Shown piece after piece: positions 25,757 to 40,617 of a stretch of DNA of 64,000 nucleotides; the stretch's first letter is position 1; the number at the start of each line of letters is the position of its first letter. Under the pieces are notes generated by a model. It searched no databases and was not told where the DNA came from. It was given only the letters and a program-made list of their open reading frames with translations. This stretch comes from Nocardia cyriacigeorgica (lineage in GTDB: Bacteria; Actinomycetota; Actinomycetes; Mycobacteriales; Mycobacteriaceae). The stretch lies in NCBI RefSeq assembly GCF_029868385.1, contig NZ_JARWNX010000064.1, positions 186,001 through 250,000 of the forward strand. Direction: 5' to 3'. The position numbers were made by a program, and so were the translations under genes.

Positions 25757-30398
<4,642 letters not shown>

Positions 30399-31451
30399 GC
30401 CTCTGCCTTCAAGAAAGTCGGCCCTCGATTCGGGCGGCCATCGAAATAACGGCCTTGTCGAACGCCTCCGTCAAGACTGCGTCCGTACGTTCCGAATCCA
30501 GCCGCGCTGATGGTCTTCGGCGTGCAGTCACGTCTCCAGTTGTCCACCCGCTCCTGTTATGCAGTAGGGGTGCTCGGAAGTAACGGAACGCTTACGTGTT
30601 CCTTACCGCCGTGCGGGGTGTGCCCACTACGCTCGGCACGGTTCGGGCTGCCCGTGCGGGCGGTTGGGCGCCGAACATTCTGTGTTCGGCGTAAGAGCAA
30701 ACGATAAGTCAGGACTCGAGCCCAACCAACTTAGGTTGCACTAATACCCGGGTCTAGCTGGGCTTCTTCATTCAGGTCCTCCACGTGTGCGCGTCGTCCA
30801 GTGTAAAGCAGCTTCCGGGCACTGATCGATCCCGTTCCGCGCAGGTCGGAGGGTTTCTCAGGGGACTTCCCGGTTGATGACCGAGCGCGCCGTTGCGCTC
30901 GAACACCCGCTTTCACCTGCATCGAAGCAGATTTCCCCTCGTCCGAGCCGGGCAAACCAATCGTGGTGCGGCTAACCATTGCGCGGGCCGGTGAGATATT
31001 TCCGACAGGGTTGTGACGAGCACAGAACATGATCCGACCGTTCGGCCTGTTTTACTTGGAGTGCGGTTCAGCACACTCGCAGCAAATAGTCGAAAAGTGG
31101 TCTTCGACACATCTTTCCGGCGCCGCGCCGGCCGGTGGGCGGATCCGGATGTCGTTGCCGCGCCGCGGTCTTCGTCACACAGGGCGCTACCTGCACGATC
31201 GGAACCGGCCGGTCCCCCGCGACGGCCATCGCGCCGACCGGGCGACGACGATCGGGCCCGTTGTGAAGCTGACCACATCCCCGGCTCCACACTCGATGGA
31301 TCGGCAGCCCGCCTGTCACGCTGTGACAACGAATCCGTGACACTTTCGCCAAGTGCGGGCGCACCGTCGTCGCAGGCGGCGGACCGGCCCGGCGCGCCAG
31401 ATCGCCAGCCGAGCGCGACAAGGACTCGGATGTAGAGGATGTGGGGATTCC
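30399..31451. other. Long intergenic region upstream of gltB and the DUF4407 gene
   Basis: 1053 bases between divergent genes, with no frame of coding character. It should hold both promoters. Seen: GTAAC-n6-CTTAC at 30580-30595 (GlnR-like); a perfect 9-bp hairpin with 5-base loop at 30669-30691; TTAGGTTGCACTAA at 30731-30744 (partial IdeR-like); and the palindrome TGTCAC-GCT-GTGACA at 31314-31328, 124 bases before the DUF4407 gene. An unannotated small RNA is possible. Confidence 0.5.
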
Positions 31452-33305
31452 ATGACCGTCATCGGCATGCTCACCTGGCTCGGCGGTGCTCACTCCGACG
31501 CCCGCCCGGACATCGACGACAACACCGATAGCCGCCGAGAGCGCGGTGGATACGCGCTCACCGGTGCGGTGGTCGCGCTGTTCGCGATGGTCGCGGGCGC
31601 CGTCACCGCCGTGGCCGGTGCGGCGGCGCGCTGGCCGACGGTCGGTGTGCTCGCCGCCGCTGTCGTCGTCGCGCTCCTCGCCACGGCGGTCGGTAAGGCG
31701 CTGGCCACGGTCGGCCCCGAGACCGTCCTGCGCGGGGAGGGCGCGACCGCCGATCGGCGCGGCTCACTCGGCCGAATCGCCGTCGCCGTGATCACCGGTG
31801 CGCTGGTGGCCGAACTCGCTTCGACCGTGCTGTTCGGCGGCACCGTCGACCGGTTGCTCGACGAGCGCGGCGCGGCTTCGGCAGCCTCGGTACCGGCGGT
31901 CCGCGATGCCCGCGCCGATCTGGACCGGGCCAGCACCGACCGGACGAACCTGAACCAGACGATCACGCAGGCTCAGGCCGATATCGATAAGGCACTGGTC
32001 ACCGCGCGCTGCGAATACAACCCCACCTCGGAGTGCCCGCAGACCAGGATCACCGGCGTACCGGGCCGCGGGCCGGAATCACAGACGGCCGACGACATGC
32101 TCGACGACGCGCGCACCCAGCTCGCGGCGGCGCAGGCGCGGATCGCACCGCTCGACCAGCGGATCACCGATGCGCAGCGGCGGGTCGAGGATGCCGAAAC
32201 CGCCGCCTTGGCCGACGCGGACCGCGGGCTCGGCGCCCGCTGGGTCGCGATGCACGACCACACCACCGCCCACGTCGGTGCATCACTGCTGCGACTGCTG
32301 ACGCTCACGGCGTTCGTCCTGCTGGCACTGCTGCCGCTGATCCTGCGCCGCTGGCGCGGGGAGACCGCACAGGACCGACGGCTGGCCGCCGACACCATCC
32401 GTGACCGAGCCGAGCGCACCGCCGACGCGGCCATCGCGGTGAAGCGGGCCGAGGTGCGCACCGAAGCCGAACTGCTGCGCGCCGATCAGCAGCTCACCGC
32501 CGCGCGGCTGGCCGTCGAGGCCGATACCGCGATCGACCGGGAACGCCAACGCACCCGCGTCATCGCGGCCATCGGCGGGCTGGAGATCGGTATCACCGAA
32601 CCCTCGCGACGCGCCGTCGGCGCGGACGCGCCCGCCGAACTACCGGCCGGACCTGCGGCCGCCGACCGAAAGGACCCCACCGTGTCATACGACGGGATCG
32701 CACCCGCGAACCTGCCCGCCCCGGTCGGCGCGCATGCCATCGCCCCGGTATCCGGCGCGCTCACGCCGGCGGTATCCACGGCCGCCGAGGAACCGACCGC
32801 CGAGCGTGGTGGCTTGGCGCTGCCGCTGATCGGTCAGGTGCCGTTCACCGATACGGCCGCCCGGTGGATCCGCCCGCTGGTTCCCTCCTTCGTCGCCAAT
32901 GCCATCGACACCGCGACGCATCCGCTGCGCACCGCACGGCAGGCCTTCGAGGAGGTCGAGGAGATCACCTTCACGCTGCGCCGCACCCGCAAGGTGACCG
33001 TCGATTCCGAGGATTCGGCCGCACCGCCCGCACCGCAGGTCGGCTACCAGCCCTATCAGCTGACGCCGGGTACGCCCGAGTACTGGCATGCCCAGCGCGT
33101 CGCCGCCGCGGCCGTCGACCCGAACGTGCCGCACTACTATCCGACCACCGACCCGCGCTATTCGACCGATCCGCGCTATTCGGCCCTCCCCCAGGCCTCG
33201 GCCACCTACGGGCTGCCCCCGGCCTCGCACGACAAACTGCCGGGCCGCCATACCCCCGAACTGCCAGGACATCCGGGCCCGCGCGAACTCCCGCCGGGTC
33301 GCTGA
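31452..33305 (+). CDS. DUF4407-type membrane protein with coiled coil and proline-rich tail
   Basis: 617 residues. Two to three membrane helices in residues 33-130 (GYALTGAVVALFAMVAGAVT and two more), a coiled coil of about 150 residues (ARADLDRASTDRTNLNQTI onward) containing one Cys pair (CEYNPTSEC), another helix near 280, then a second helical stretch rich in Ala/Arg/Glu and a Pro/Tyr-rich C-terminus with DPRYSTDPRYS. The topology matches DUF4407; function unknown. ATG 31452 is supported by the weak GGGG at 31442-31445. Confidence 0.8.
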   Translation: MTVIGMLTWLGGAHSDARPDIDDNTDSRRERGGYALTGAVVALFAMVAGAVTAVAGAAARWPTVGVLAAAVVVALLATAVGKALATVGPETVLRGEGATADRRGSLGRIAVAVITGALVAELASTVLFGGTVDRLLDERGAASAASVPAVRDARADLDRASTDRTNLNQTITQAQADIDKALVTARCEYNPTSECPQTRITGVPGRGPESQTADDMLDDARTQLAAAQARIAPLDQRITDAQRRVEDAETAALADADRGLGARWVAMHDHTTAHVGASLLRLLTLTAFVLLALLPLILRRWRGETAQDRRLAADTIRDRAERTADAAIAVKRAEVRTEAELLRADQQLTAARLAVEADTAIDRERQRTRVIAAIGGLEIGITEPSRRAVGADAPAELPAGPAAADRKDPTVSYDGIAPANLPAPVGAHAIAPVSGALTPAVSTAAEEPTAERGGLALPLIGQVPFTDTAARWIRPLVPSFVANAIDTATHPLRTARQAFEEVEEITFTLRRTRKVTVDSEDSAAPPAPQVGYQPYQLTPGTPEYWHAQRVAAAAVDPNVPHYYPTTDPRYSTDPRYSALPQASATYGLPPASHDKLPGRHTPELPGHPGPRELPPGR

Positions 33306-33527
33306 GGACATGTCCGGCGCGCCGGTGAAGTTCCGCGTCTCCGGCTCGGGCCATGAGACCTCCGCTCGCGCGGTCGGGGTCTGCCGGTGACCGCCCGTCG
33401 TCGCCGATCGGCCGGACGCCGGGCATCCGGGACGACTCACGACGATAGGGACACGCAGCTGTCCGACGTCACCACCGGCACCGCAGGTGGACGGGCCACG
33501 CACGGGTCCGCGCCTACGCTGCCAACC

Positions 33528-35096
33528 ATGCCCGACAGCCAGTTGACGCCAGCGGCCTTCGGTTCCAAACCGTGGGGTTCGCGCCTGCTCGGGCCCGCCG
33601 ACGAGCGGACCGGGATCCGGCGGGTGCGGATCCAGCTGCTGCTGACGATCCCCCTGCTCGGGGCCAATCTGATCGGTATCGCCGTCGCGATCGTGCTCAT
33701 CGGCTTCGTGCTGCCAGGACCGACGGTCTTCACGCTGCGGCTGCTACCGCTCAACGCGATTGCCACCCCGCTGTACACGGCGCTGGCCTTGGTGATCGGC
33801 ACGCTCTGGGGAACGGTGTCGGGGCTGCGCACCTTGCGCTGGGCGACCGATCCCGATCACGTCCCGACCGAGGCCGAGCAGCGCACCGCCGTCCGGGTAC
33901 CGCGACGGTTGGTGCGCCAGCAGGCCTGGCTGTGGTTCGGCGCGGCGGTGGTCCTGAGCCTGCTCTACGGCCTGGCCGATCCGGCGCTGATCCCGAAGAT
34001 CGTGCTCGGCATCGGCTTCAGCGCGATCGTGGTGTGCGCCAACAGCTATCTGATCGCCGAGTTCGCGCTGCGTGCGGTGACGGCGCGGGTGCTCGACGCG
34101 GCGCCGGGTCGAGCCATTCACAGCATCGGCGTCTTCGGGCGCACCATGCTGATGTGGCTGCTCGGTTCGGCGGTGCCGGTGGCGCTGTCGATGGTGGTGG
34201 CGCTGCTGTCGCTGACCGGCTTCGATGTCAGCACCGAGCGCATGGCGGTCTGTGTGCTCACTCTCGGCGGCGCCACCCTGGTCTTCGGGATGCTGTTGAT
34301 GATGCAGGCCTCGGCCGCCACGGTGGCGCCGATCCGCGGGGTGCGCCGCGCTCTGCGTCAGGTGGAGGGCGGCGATCTGAATGTAGCTGTCACCGTCTAC
34401 GACGGCACCGAATTGGGTGAGCTGCAAAGCGGTTTCAACCGGATGGTGCACGGGCTGCGCGAACGCGAACAGATCCGCGACCTGTTCGGTAGGCACGTCG
34501 GTCGCGATGTCGCGGTCGCAGCGATCGGCAGCAATCCGCGCCTCGGCGGACAGGAATGCGAAGCGGCGGCGCTGTTCATCGACATCATCGGCTCCACCAC
34601 CATGACCGCGACCCGCGCCGCCACCGAGATCGTCGCCATCCTCAACGAGTTCTTCACCATCGTCGTGGATGAAGTGGAACGCCACGGCGGACTGGTCAAC
34701 AAGTTCGAAGGCGATGCGGCGCTCGCGGTGTTCGGTGCGCCCGCACCGTTGCCCGATGCCGCGGGCGCGGCACTGGCCTGCGCCCGCGCCATCCGTACCC
34801 GGCTGGACGCGCACACCTCCGATTTCTCCGCCGCCATCGGCGTCGCCGCGGGACGGGTGGTCGCGGGCAATGTCGGCGCGCATCAGCGGTACGAGTTCAC
34901 CGTCATCGGTGACGCGGTCAACGAGGCCGCGCGGTTGTGTGAACTGGCCAAACAGGATCCGGGCCTGCTGCTGACCTCCGCCACCACCGTCGCGGCGGCC
35001 GACGCCGAGGAGGCGACGCACTGGAAGCTTGGTGAATCGGTCACGCTGCGTGGGCGCACCCAGCGCACCGAACTCGCCCGGCCGCGGACGAACTGA
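33528..35096 (+). CDS. Membrane-bound class III adenylate/guanylate cyclase with HAMP domain
   Basis: 522 residues. Six membrane helices (residues about 30-265), HAMP linker (VAPIRGVRRALRQVEGGDLN), then the cyclase domain. Both metal-binding Asp are present (FIDIIGST, EGDAALAVFG), the purine-recognising Lys is in NKFEGD, and the transition-state Asn and Arg are in GDAVNEAARL, so it should be active. It resembles the M. tuberculosis Rv1318c-Rv1320c group. TACGCT at 33515-33520 ends 7 bases before ATG 33528, which supports a leaderless start there over GTG 33387. Confidence 0.9.
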   Translation: MPDSQLTPAAFGSKPWGSRLLGPADERTGIRRVRIQLLLTIPLLGANLIGIAVAIVLIGFVLPGPTVFTLRLLPLNAIATPLYTALALVIGTLWGTVSGLRTLRWATDPDHVPTEAEQRTAVRVPRRLVRQQAWLWFGAAVVLSLLYGLADPALIPKIVLGIGFSAIVVCANSYLIAEFALRAVTARVLDAAPGRAIHSIGVFGRTMLMWLLGSAVPVALSMVVALLSLTGFDVSTERMAVCVLTLGGATLVFGMLLMMQASAATVAPIRGVRRALRQVEGGDLNVAVTVYDGTELGELQSGFNRMVHGLREREQIRDLFGRHVGRDVAVAAIGSNPRLGGQECEAAALFIDIIGSTTMTATRAATEIVAILNEFFTIVVDEVERHGGLVNKFEGDAALAVFGAPAPLPDAAGAALACARAIRTRLDAHTSDFSAAIGVAAGRVVAGNVGAHQRYEFTVIGDAVNEAARLCELAKQDPGLLLTSATTVAAADAEEATHWKLGESVTLRGRTQRTELARPRTN

Positions 35097-35240
35097 GTGC
35101 GGTTGTGTGGCCGAGCGCACGAGCCACACATCCGGCGACTCCCACGCGACAATCTGCTCCGCCGTGCGACCGAGCGCCGCCGTGCGGCCCGGCGCCACTG
35201 CTCGACCCCACATCGCCACTCGACCCAAACCACCACTCGA

Positions 35241-35277
35241 CCGGGCGCTCGGCGCCGGTGCAACGCCGAGCGCCCGG
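35241..35277. terminator. Bidirectional terminator between convergent genes
   Basis: A perfect 13-bp G/C-rich stem (35241-35253 with 35265-35277) with an 11-base loop, between the cyclase and the MFS exporter genes. Just before it (35194-35241) the word CCACTCGACC recurs with small changes. Confidence 0.75.
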
Positions 35278-35311
35278 CGGCACCCGGCCCTCGGACGCTC
35301 GCTCCAGGTGT

Positions 35312-36847
35312 TCAGCCGCGCGCGGCGCGCGACCGGAACGCCAGTACCGCCGCGACCAGCAGGATGCCAGCGGTACCGATCGAGGCCAGATGGATACCGG
35401 TGACGAAGGATTCGTGCGCCGATGCCAGGAACGACGCACCCACCGCCTCCGGTAGCTGCCCGGCCAGATCCGCCGCACCGCCGAGCGATTCGGCTGCCGC
35501 ACCATCGGCTCCGGCCGGGATGGCCGAGAGATCGAGGCCATTGCGGAACACCGCCATGACCATGCTGCCCAGCAATGCCACTCCGAGCGCGATACCGGTC
35601 TCATAGGCCGTCTCGGAGATGGCCGCCGCCGCGCCCGCGCGCTCGACCGGCGCCGAGCTGACCACCAGATCCGACGACACCGTCAACGCGATGCCGACGC
35701 CGGTGCCGATCAGCCCGAAGCCGAGCACGAACGGTGCGACACCGGTCGCGGGATCGGCGGTCAACCACAGGAACAGCGCGGCACCGAGCGCCGCGACCAC
35801 CAGCGAACCACCGAGCACGGCCGTCGGCCGCCACCGCTGCACCAGCACCGCCGCCAGCAGCGAGCCGACGACGCTGGCTGCGAGGCCGGGCAGCAACAGC
35901 ACACCGGCCTGCATCGGCGAGCGGCCGAGCACAAGCTGCAAATACTGCGAGCCGAAGAACAGCACACCGGCAAGGGCGAACACCGCGAGCAGGTTGGTCA
36001 GCACCGCGGTGCGGAACTGGGGCACCTCGAACAACCGCAGGTCGAGCATCGGCTGCTCCAGCGTGCGCTGTCTGCGTACGAACAGCACACCGGAGACCAG
36101 TCCGATCACACCGGCGACCAGCGGCACCGCGCTCACACCGTGCGCCGCGAACTCCTTGACCGCGTACACGAACGGCACGAGCGCCAGCATCGACAGCACC
36201 GCGCTCGGGATATCGAAGCGGCCCGGATTCGGGTCCTTCGATTCCGGGATCAGCACCGGTCCCAATACGATCAGCGCGATCATGACCGGCATGTTCGCCA
36301 GGAACACCGAACCCCACCAGTAGTGCTCGAGCAGCCAACCACCCAACAGTGGTCCGGCCGCGGCGCCGCCGCCCGCCATCGCACCCCAGACCGCGATGGC
36401 GAAGGTGCGCTGGCGCGGGTCGAGGAACATCGAACGGATCAGACCGAGGGTGGCGGGCATCAGGGTGGCACCGGTGACGCCTTGCAACACGCGGGCGGCG
36501 ATCAGCATCTCGGGGCTGACGGCCCATGCCGCGAGCAGGGAGGCGAGGCCGAATCCGGCGGCGCCGATCAACAGCAGCCGGCGCCGGCCGATCCGGTCGC
36601 CGAGGTTGCCCATGACCACGAGCAGACCGGCGAGCACGAACGAGTAGACGTCGATGATCCACAGCAGCTGGGTGGTGCTCGGCGCCAGATCGGCGCTGAT
36701 GGCGGGCACCGCGATATCCAAGACGGTGGCGTCGACCGCGAGTAGCAGCAGCGCGAGGGCGAGCACGGCCAGGCCGATCCAGTCCCGTGTGGTGGCGCGG
36801 GGCGTGGTGTCGCGCAGGTCGGGGCCGATCCCCGTGGTGATGTCCAT
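35312..36847 (-). CDS. MFS drug exporter, DHA2 (14-helix, EmrB/QacA-like) family
   Basis: 511 residues, 14 predicted membrane helices. Motif A of MFS (GNLGDRIGRRRLLLIG) follows helix 2, motif D1-like LDIAVPAISADL is in helix 1, and the antiporter motif C region is RVLQGVTGATLMPATLGL onward. Proton-driven export of drugs or other hydrophobic cations is expected; the substrate is unknown. It is divergent from a TetR gene with two operator-like repeats between them, so it is presumably repressed by that regulator. Confidence 0.93.
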   Translation of the reverse strand: MDITTGIGPDLRDTTPRATTRDWIGLAVLALALLLLAVDATVLDIAVPAISADLAPSTTQLLWIIDVYSFVLAGLLVVMGNLGDRIGRRRLLLIGAAGFGLASLLAAWAVSPEMLIAARVLQGVTGATLMPATLGLIRSMFLDPRQRTFAIAVWGAMAGGGAAAGPLLGGWLLEHYWWGSVFLANMPVMIALIVLGPVLIPESKDPNPGRFDIPSAVLSMLALVPFVYAVKEFAAHGVSAVPLVAGVIGLVSGVLFVRRQRTLEQPMLDLRLFEVPQFRTAVLTNLLAVFALAGVLFFGSQYLQLVLGRSPMQAGVLLLPGLAASVVGSLLAAVLVQRWRPTAVLGGSLVVAALGAALFLWLTADPATGVAPFVLGFGLIGTGVGIALTVSSDLVVSSAPVERAGAAAAISETAYETGIALGVALLGSMVMAVFRNGLDLSAIPAGADGAAAESLGGAADLAGQLPEAVGASFLASAHESFVTGIHLASIGTAGILLVAAVLAFRSRAARG

Positions 36848-36878
36848 GATCCTTCTCGACTTTCGTCGTCAGTGTCCA

Positions 36879-36922
36879 ACCGTCCAGACGGTATAGTACC
36901 GAACATTACCGTCCAGCCGGTA
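36879..36922. promoter_or_regulatory. Paired operators of the TetR/MFS divergent promoter
   Basis: Two copies of ACCGTCCAG[A/C]CGGTA start at 36879 and 36908, each palindromic, 29 bases apart. The right half of the second overlaps the TACAGT -10 element (36921-36926) of the tetR gene. Both copies lie between the divergent starts. Strong candidate sites for the adjacent TetR protein. Confidence 0.75.
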
Positions 36923-36933
36923 CAGTTATTCCC

Positions 36934-37476
36934 GTGACAACCACCACCCGTGATCGCATCCTGGACGCGCTCGAGACATTGCTGCTGGACAAGGGCATGT
37001 CCCAGGTGACGCTCGAGAGCGTCGCCGCCGCCGCCGGCGTCTCCAAGGGCGGGCTGCTCTATCACTTCAAGAGCAAGGACGCCCTGCTCGCCGGTCTGGT
37101 GCGACGGCTCACCGAACGCGCCCACACCCAGCTCGACGAATCGGTCGCCGCGGGTGGTTCGGTGGCCGAGTGGTACCTCCAGATCCCGAACACCGACTCC
37201 GCCGACGAGGCGCTGGAACTCGAGCTGTACCGATCGATGCTCGCCACCATGCGCACCGTCGACGCCACCGCGGGCCCGGAGACCGATGCCGTCCAGCAGG
37301 CCCTCGTCGAGATGATGAACTCCTGGTCCGACGGCCTGGACGCCGAGATCGACGATCCGGTGCGCGCGGATCTGATCCGGTTGGTCGGTGACGGTGTGTA
37401 CCTGCGCGCCCTGCTCGGCCTGCCCCCGGTCGACCCGGCGCGATACCGGCAGGTGGTCGAGCACCTCCTGCGCTGA
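36934..37476 (+). CDS. TetR-family repressor of the adjacent MFS exporter
   Basis: 180 residues. N-terminal helix-turn-helix (VTLESVAAAAGVSKGGLLYHFKSKDALL, about residues 25-53, quoted here in overlapping parts VTLESVAAAAGV and SKGGLLYHFKSK) and a helical ligand domain with the TetR_C_6-like pattern. GTG start 7 bases after TACAGT: leaderless transcript, with the operator covering the -10 site, so it should repress itself and the exporter. The inducer is presumably an exporter substrate. Confidence 0.9.
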   Translation: MTTTTRDRILDALETLLLDKGMSQVTLESVAAAAGVSKGGLLYHFKSKDALLAGLVRRLTERAHTQLDESVAAGGSVAEWYLQIPNTDSADEALELELYRSMLATMRTVDATAGPETDAVQQALVEMMNSWSDGLDAEIDDPVRADLIRLVGDGVYLRALLGLPPVDPARYRQVVEHLLR

Positions 37477-37684
37477 CGGCAGAGCGCGCTCGAGTCGGGA
37501 AACGGCCCATGTCGGCCCAGCACCACCTGCGCACCATGGGACCGCGCGACCCAGCCCCTTCCTCCGTCTAGCGAGCGCGGCCACCGCCGCACGGGCGAAC
37601 CCGCACCGCCAGGCTTCGATCGGGCAGCACACCCATCACGGCAACGTCGGGCTCCCGTCGCCACGACCGGTTAGACTCGGCCGC

Positions 37685-38584
37685 GTGCCACCAGCCGAAA
37701 CGGCCGGTGCCGTCGGGGCGGGAAACGATCCGGTGCCGGGGTCTCTCGGAACGACGGTGCCGATCCGTCCGATGACCTTCCGCGAACTGCTCGATACGCC
37801 GTTCGCGCTCATCCAGTCGTCGATCCGCGCGCTCGCCGGATTCGGCGCCACCCTGCTGCTCGCGGGCGAACTCGTGATCTCCGGGGTGACGGCCGGAACC
37901 ATACGGCTCAGCGACAATTCCGATGCCGCGGTCGCCTGGGCGGTGGTGCTGAGCACCCTGGTCTGCGCCTGGCTGATCCGGTTCGTCCTGCGTGGGATCA
38001 CCACCGCGATCGGCACCGCCGCGATCGCGGGCGCACCGATCGACTGGCGCACCGCGCTGGGGCGATTCGGTGCACGGCTCGGCCCACAACTGCTGTTCGG
38101 ATCGCTGTTCACACTGGTCGGCGTCGCGGTGCTCGGGCTCGGCGCCCTGCTCATCATCACCTTCCCGTTCGCGGTGCTCTGGCTGGCCTGGCTGCGGGCA
38201 CGGCGCTTCGTCGCGATGCCGGTGATATTCGCCGAGGGCGCCCGTCACCGCGATGCCGTGGCGCGATCGAAACTATTGGTCGACGGCGCCAACTGGCCCA
38301 CCGCGCTGTTGTGGCTCAGCGTCCGGGCGCTGCTGGTCCTGATGGCGTTGCCGCTGCTCGGCATCCCCTGGTTCCTCTCCGATTTCTCCGGCACCCATCG
38401 CTGGGCGGTCATCGTCTTGACCACCGCGGCGTTCCTGCTGATCACCGCGTTCGGTGAGATCGTCGAATCCGCCACCCGCGTCGTCGCCTATGTGGACCGG
38501 CGCTGCCGCCGCGAAGGTATGGACATCCGGCTCCCCGCGCCGACGCGACAGCCCGTGATCGAGGGGGCGGCATGGCCGACCTGA
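37685..38584 (+). CDS. Multi-pass membrane protein, first gene of the MoxR cluster (Rv3690-like)
   Basis: 299 residues. A Gly/Pro-rich start is followed by MTFRELLDTPFALIQSS and about six membrane helices, a pattern resembling the membrane domain of glycerophosphodiester phosphodiesterases and the Rv3690 group. Leaderless: TAGACT at 37672-37677, 7 bases before the GTG. Overlaps the DUF4129 gene by 13 bases. Function unknown; the context suggests an envelope or stress role with the MoxR ATPase. Confidence 0.8.
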   Translation: MPPAETAGAVGAGNDPVPGSLGTTVPIRPMTFRELLDTPFALIQSSIRALAGFGATLLLAGELVISGVTAGTIRLSDNSDAAVAWAVVLSTLVCAWLIRFVLRGITTAIGTAAIAGAPIDWRTALGRFGARLGPQLLFGSLFTLVGVAVLGLGALLIITFPFAVLWLAWLRARRFVAMPVIFAEGARHRDAVARSKLLVDGANWPTALLWLSVRALLVLMALPLLGIPWFLSDFSGTHRWAVIVLTTAAFLLITAFGEIVESATRVVAYVDRRCRREGMDIRLPAPTRQPVIEGAAWPT

Positions 38585-39629
38585 ACAAGCCCGCGGACCC
38601 TCCCGCGCCGCAACCGCCCGCGCTCGGTTCCGCCGCCGATCACCGCGCCGCCGCCGAATCCGCGCTCCAACGCCGCGATTACGATCTGGCGCTACGTGAA
38701 CGCTTCCGTGCCACACTGCGCGGGCTGGAACAGCGCGGCATGCTGGAGATCCGGCGCTCCCGCACCGCGGCCGAAACCGCCGACGATGTGAGCACCGCGA
38801 CCGTCCCGGTGGCGCACGCCGACGAATTCCGCCCGGCCGCGCACAGCTTCGACGAGGTCGTCTACGGCGGCAGACGCGCCACCGAGGACGAATACCGCCG
38901 GCTCGATTTCGTCGATCAGTACTCCGCGGCCGCACCACCCCCGGTGGCCGGACCACGCGAAGTCGAGGCCACCGAACGGCGAGCCCGCACCCGGCGCACG
39001 CTACCGCCGCTGCCGGATCTGCTGCGCGACCCGAGGTTCTGGGCCACCGTGGCTGCTGTTGCCGCGCTGGCGGTGCTGCTGTGGGCGGCACTGCAATCCT
39101 GCGGTGCGCCCGACGCTCCCACGCCACCGCAACCGCCGCCGGATATTCCGCCACCACCGGATCTGCCCGAACCCGACTCCCCGGACGACGTCGACCGCGA
39201 TGTCGGCGCGGGCTCCGATTCGATCTTCGAACGCCTGCCCGCACCGATCGCCTTCGGCGGATTGCAGTTCCTGATCGCGGGCGCGCTGCTGGTGTGGTGG
39301 CGGGCGCGCCGCCGCGGCGCCCTGGTCGGTGAACCGCGCCCGGTGGAGGTCACCGCCAATGAACTGCTCGCCGGGCAGGCGGCGCTGTACCGGCGTTCGG
39401 GCGATCACGAATACGTCGCGGCCAAGCTGCGCGCGGCCACCCTGCGCCGGATCAGGGCGGCCCTCGGCGTCACCGCAGACACGGCGCCGGAGCAGGTGGT
39501 CGCCGCCGTCACCACTCGGACCGGGGCGGACCCGGCCTGGGCGCATGCCGCGCTGTACGGTCCGGTGCCCGATGAACCCACCTTGGAAATGGTTGCCGCG
39601 CAACTCGAATGGATCGAAGCGGAGGTCTC

Positions 39630-39633
<4 letters not shown>
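38572..39633 (+). CDS. DUF4129-domain membrane protein (Rv3691-like)
   Basis: 353 residues. The N-terminal DUF4129 region (YDLALRERFRATLRGLEQRGML, near residues 37-57; EYRRLDFVDQYS) is followed by a helix near 155-175 (FWATVAAVAALAVLLWAAL), a Pro-rich exposed segment with DIPPPPDLPEPDSPDD, a second helix near 225-240 and a C-terminal domain (AALYRRSGDHEYVAAKLRAATLRR). It overlaps both neighbours. DUF4129 proteins are linked with transglutaminase-like and MoxR/DUF58 systems. Confidence 0.82.
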
Positions 39634-40613
<980 letters not shown>

Positions 40614-40617
40614 GGCC

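Noticed and set aside
30669..30691. GAAC...GTTC palindrome as a LexA (SOS) box
   Set aside because: The half-sites are 7 bases apart instead of the 4 of the actinobacterial SOS box; more likely a simple hairpin.
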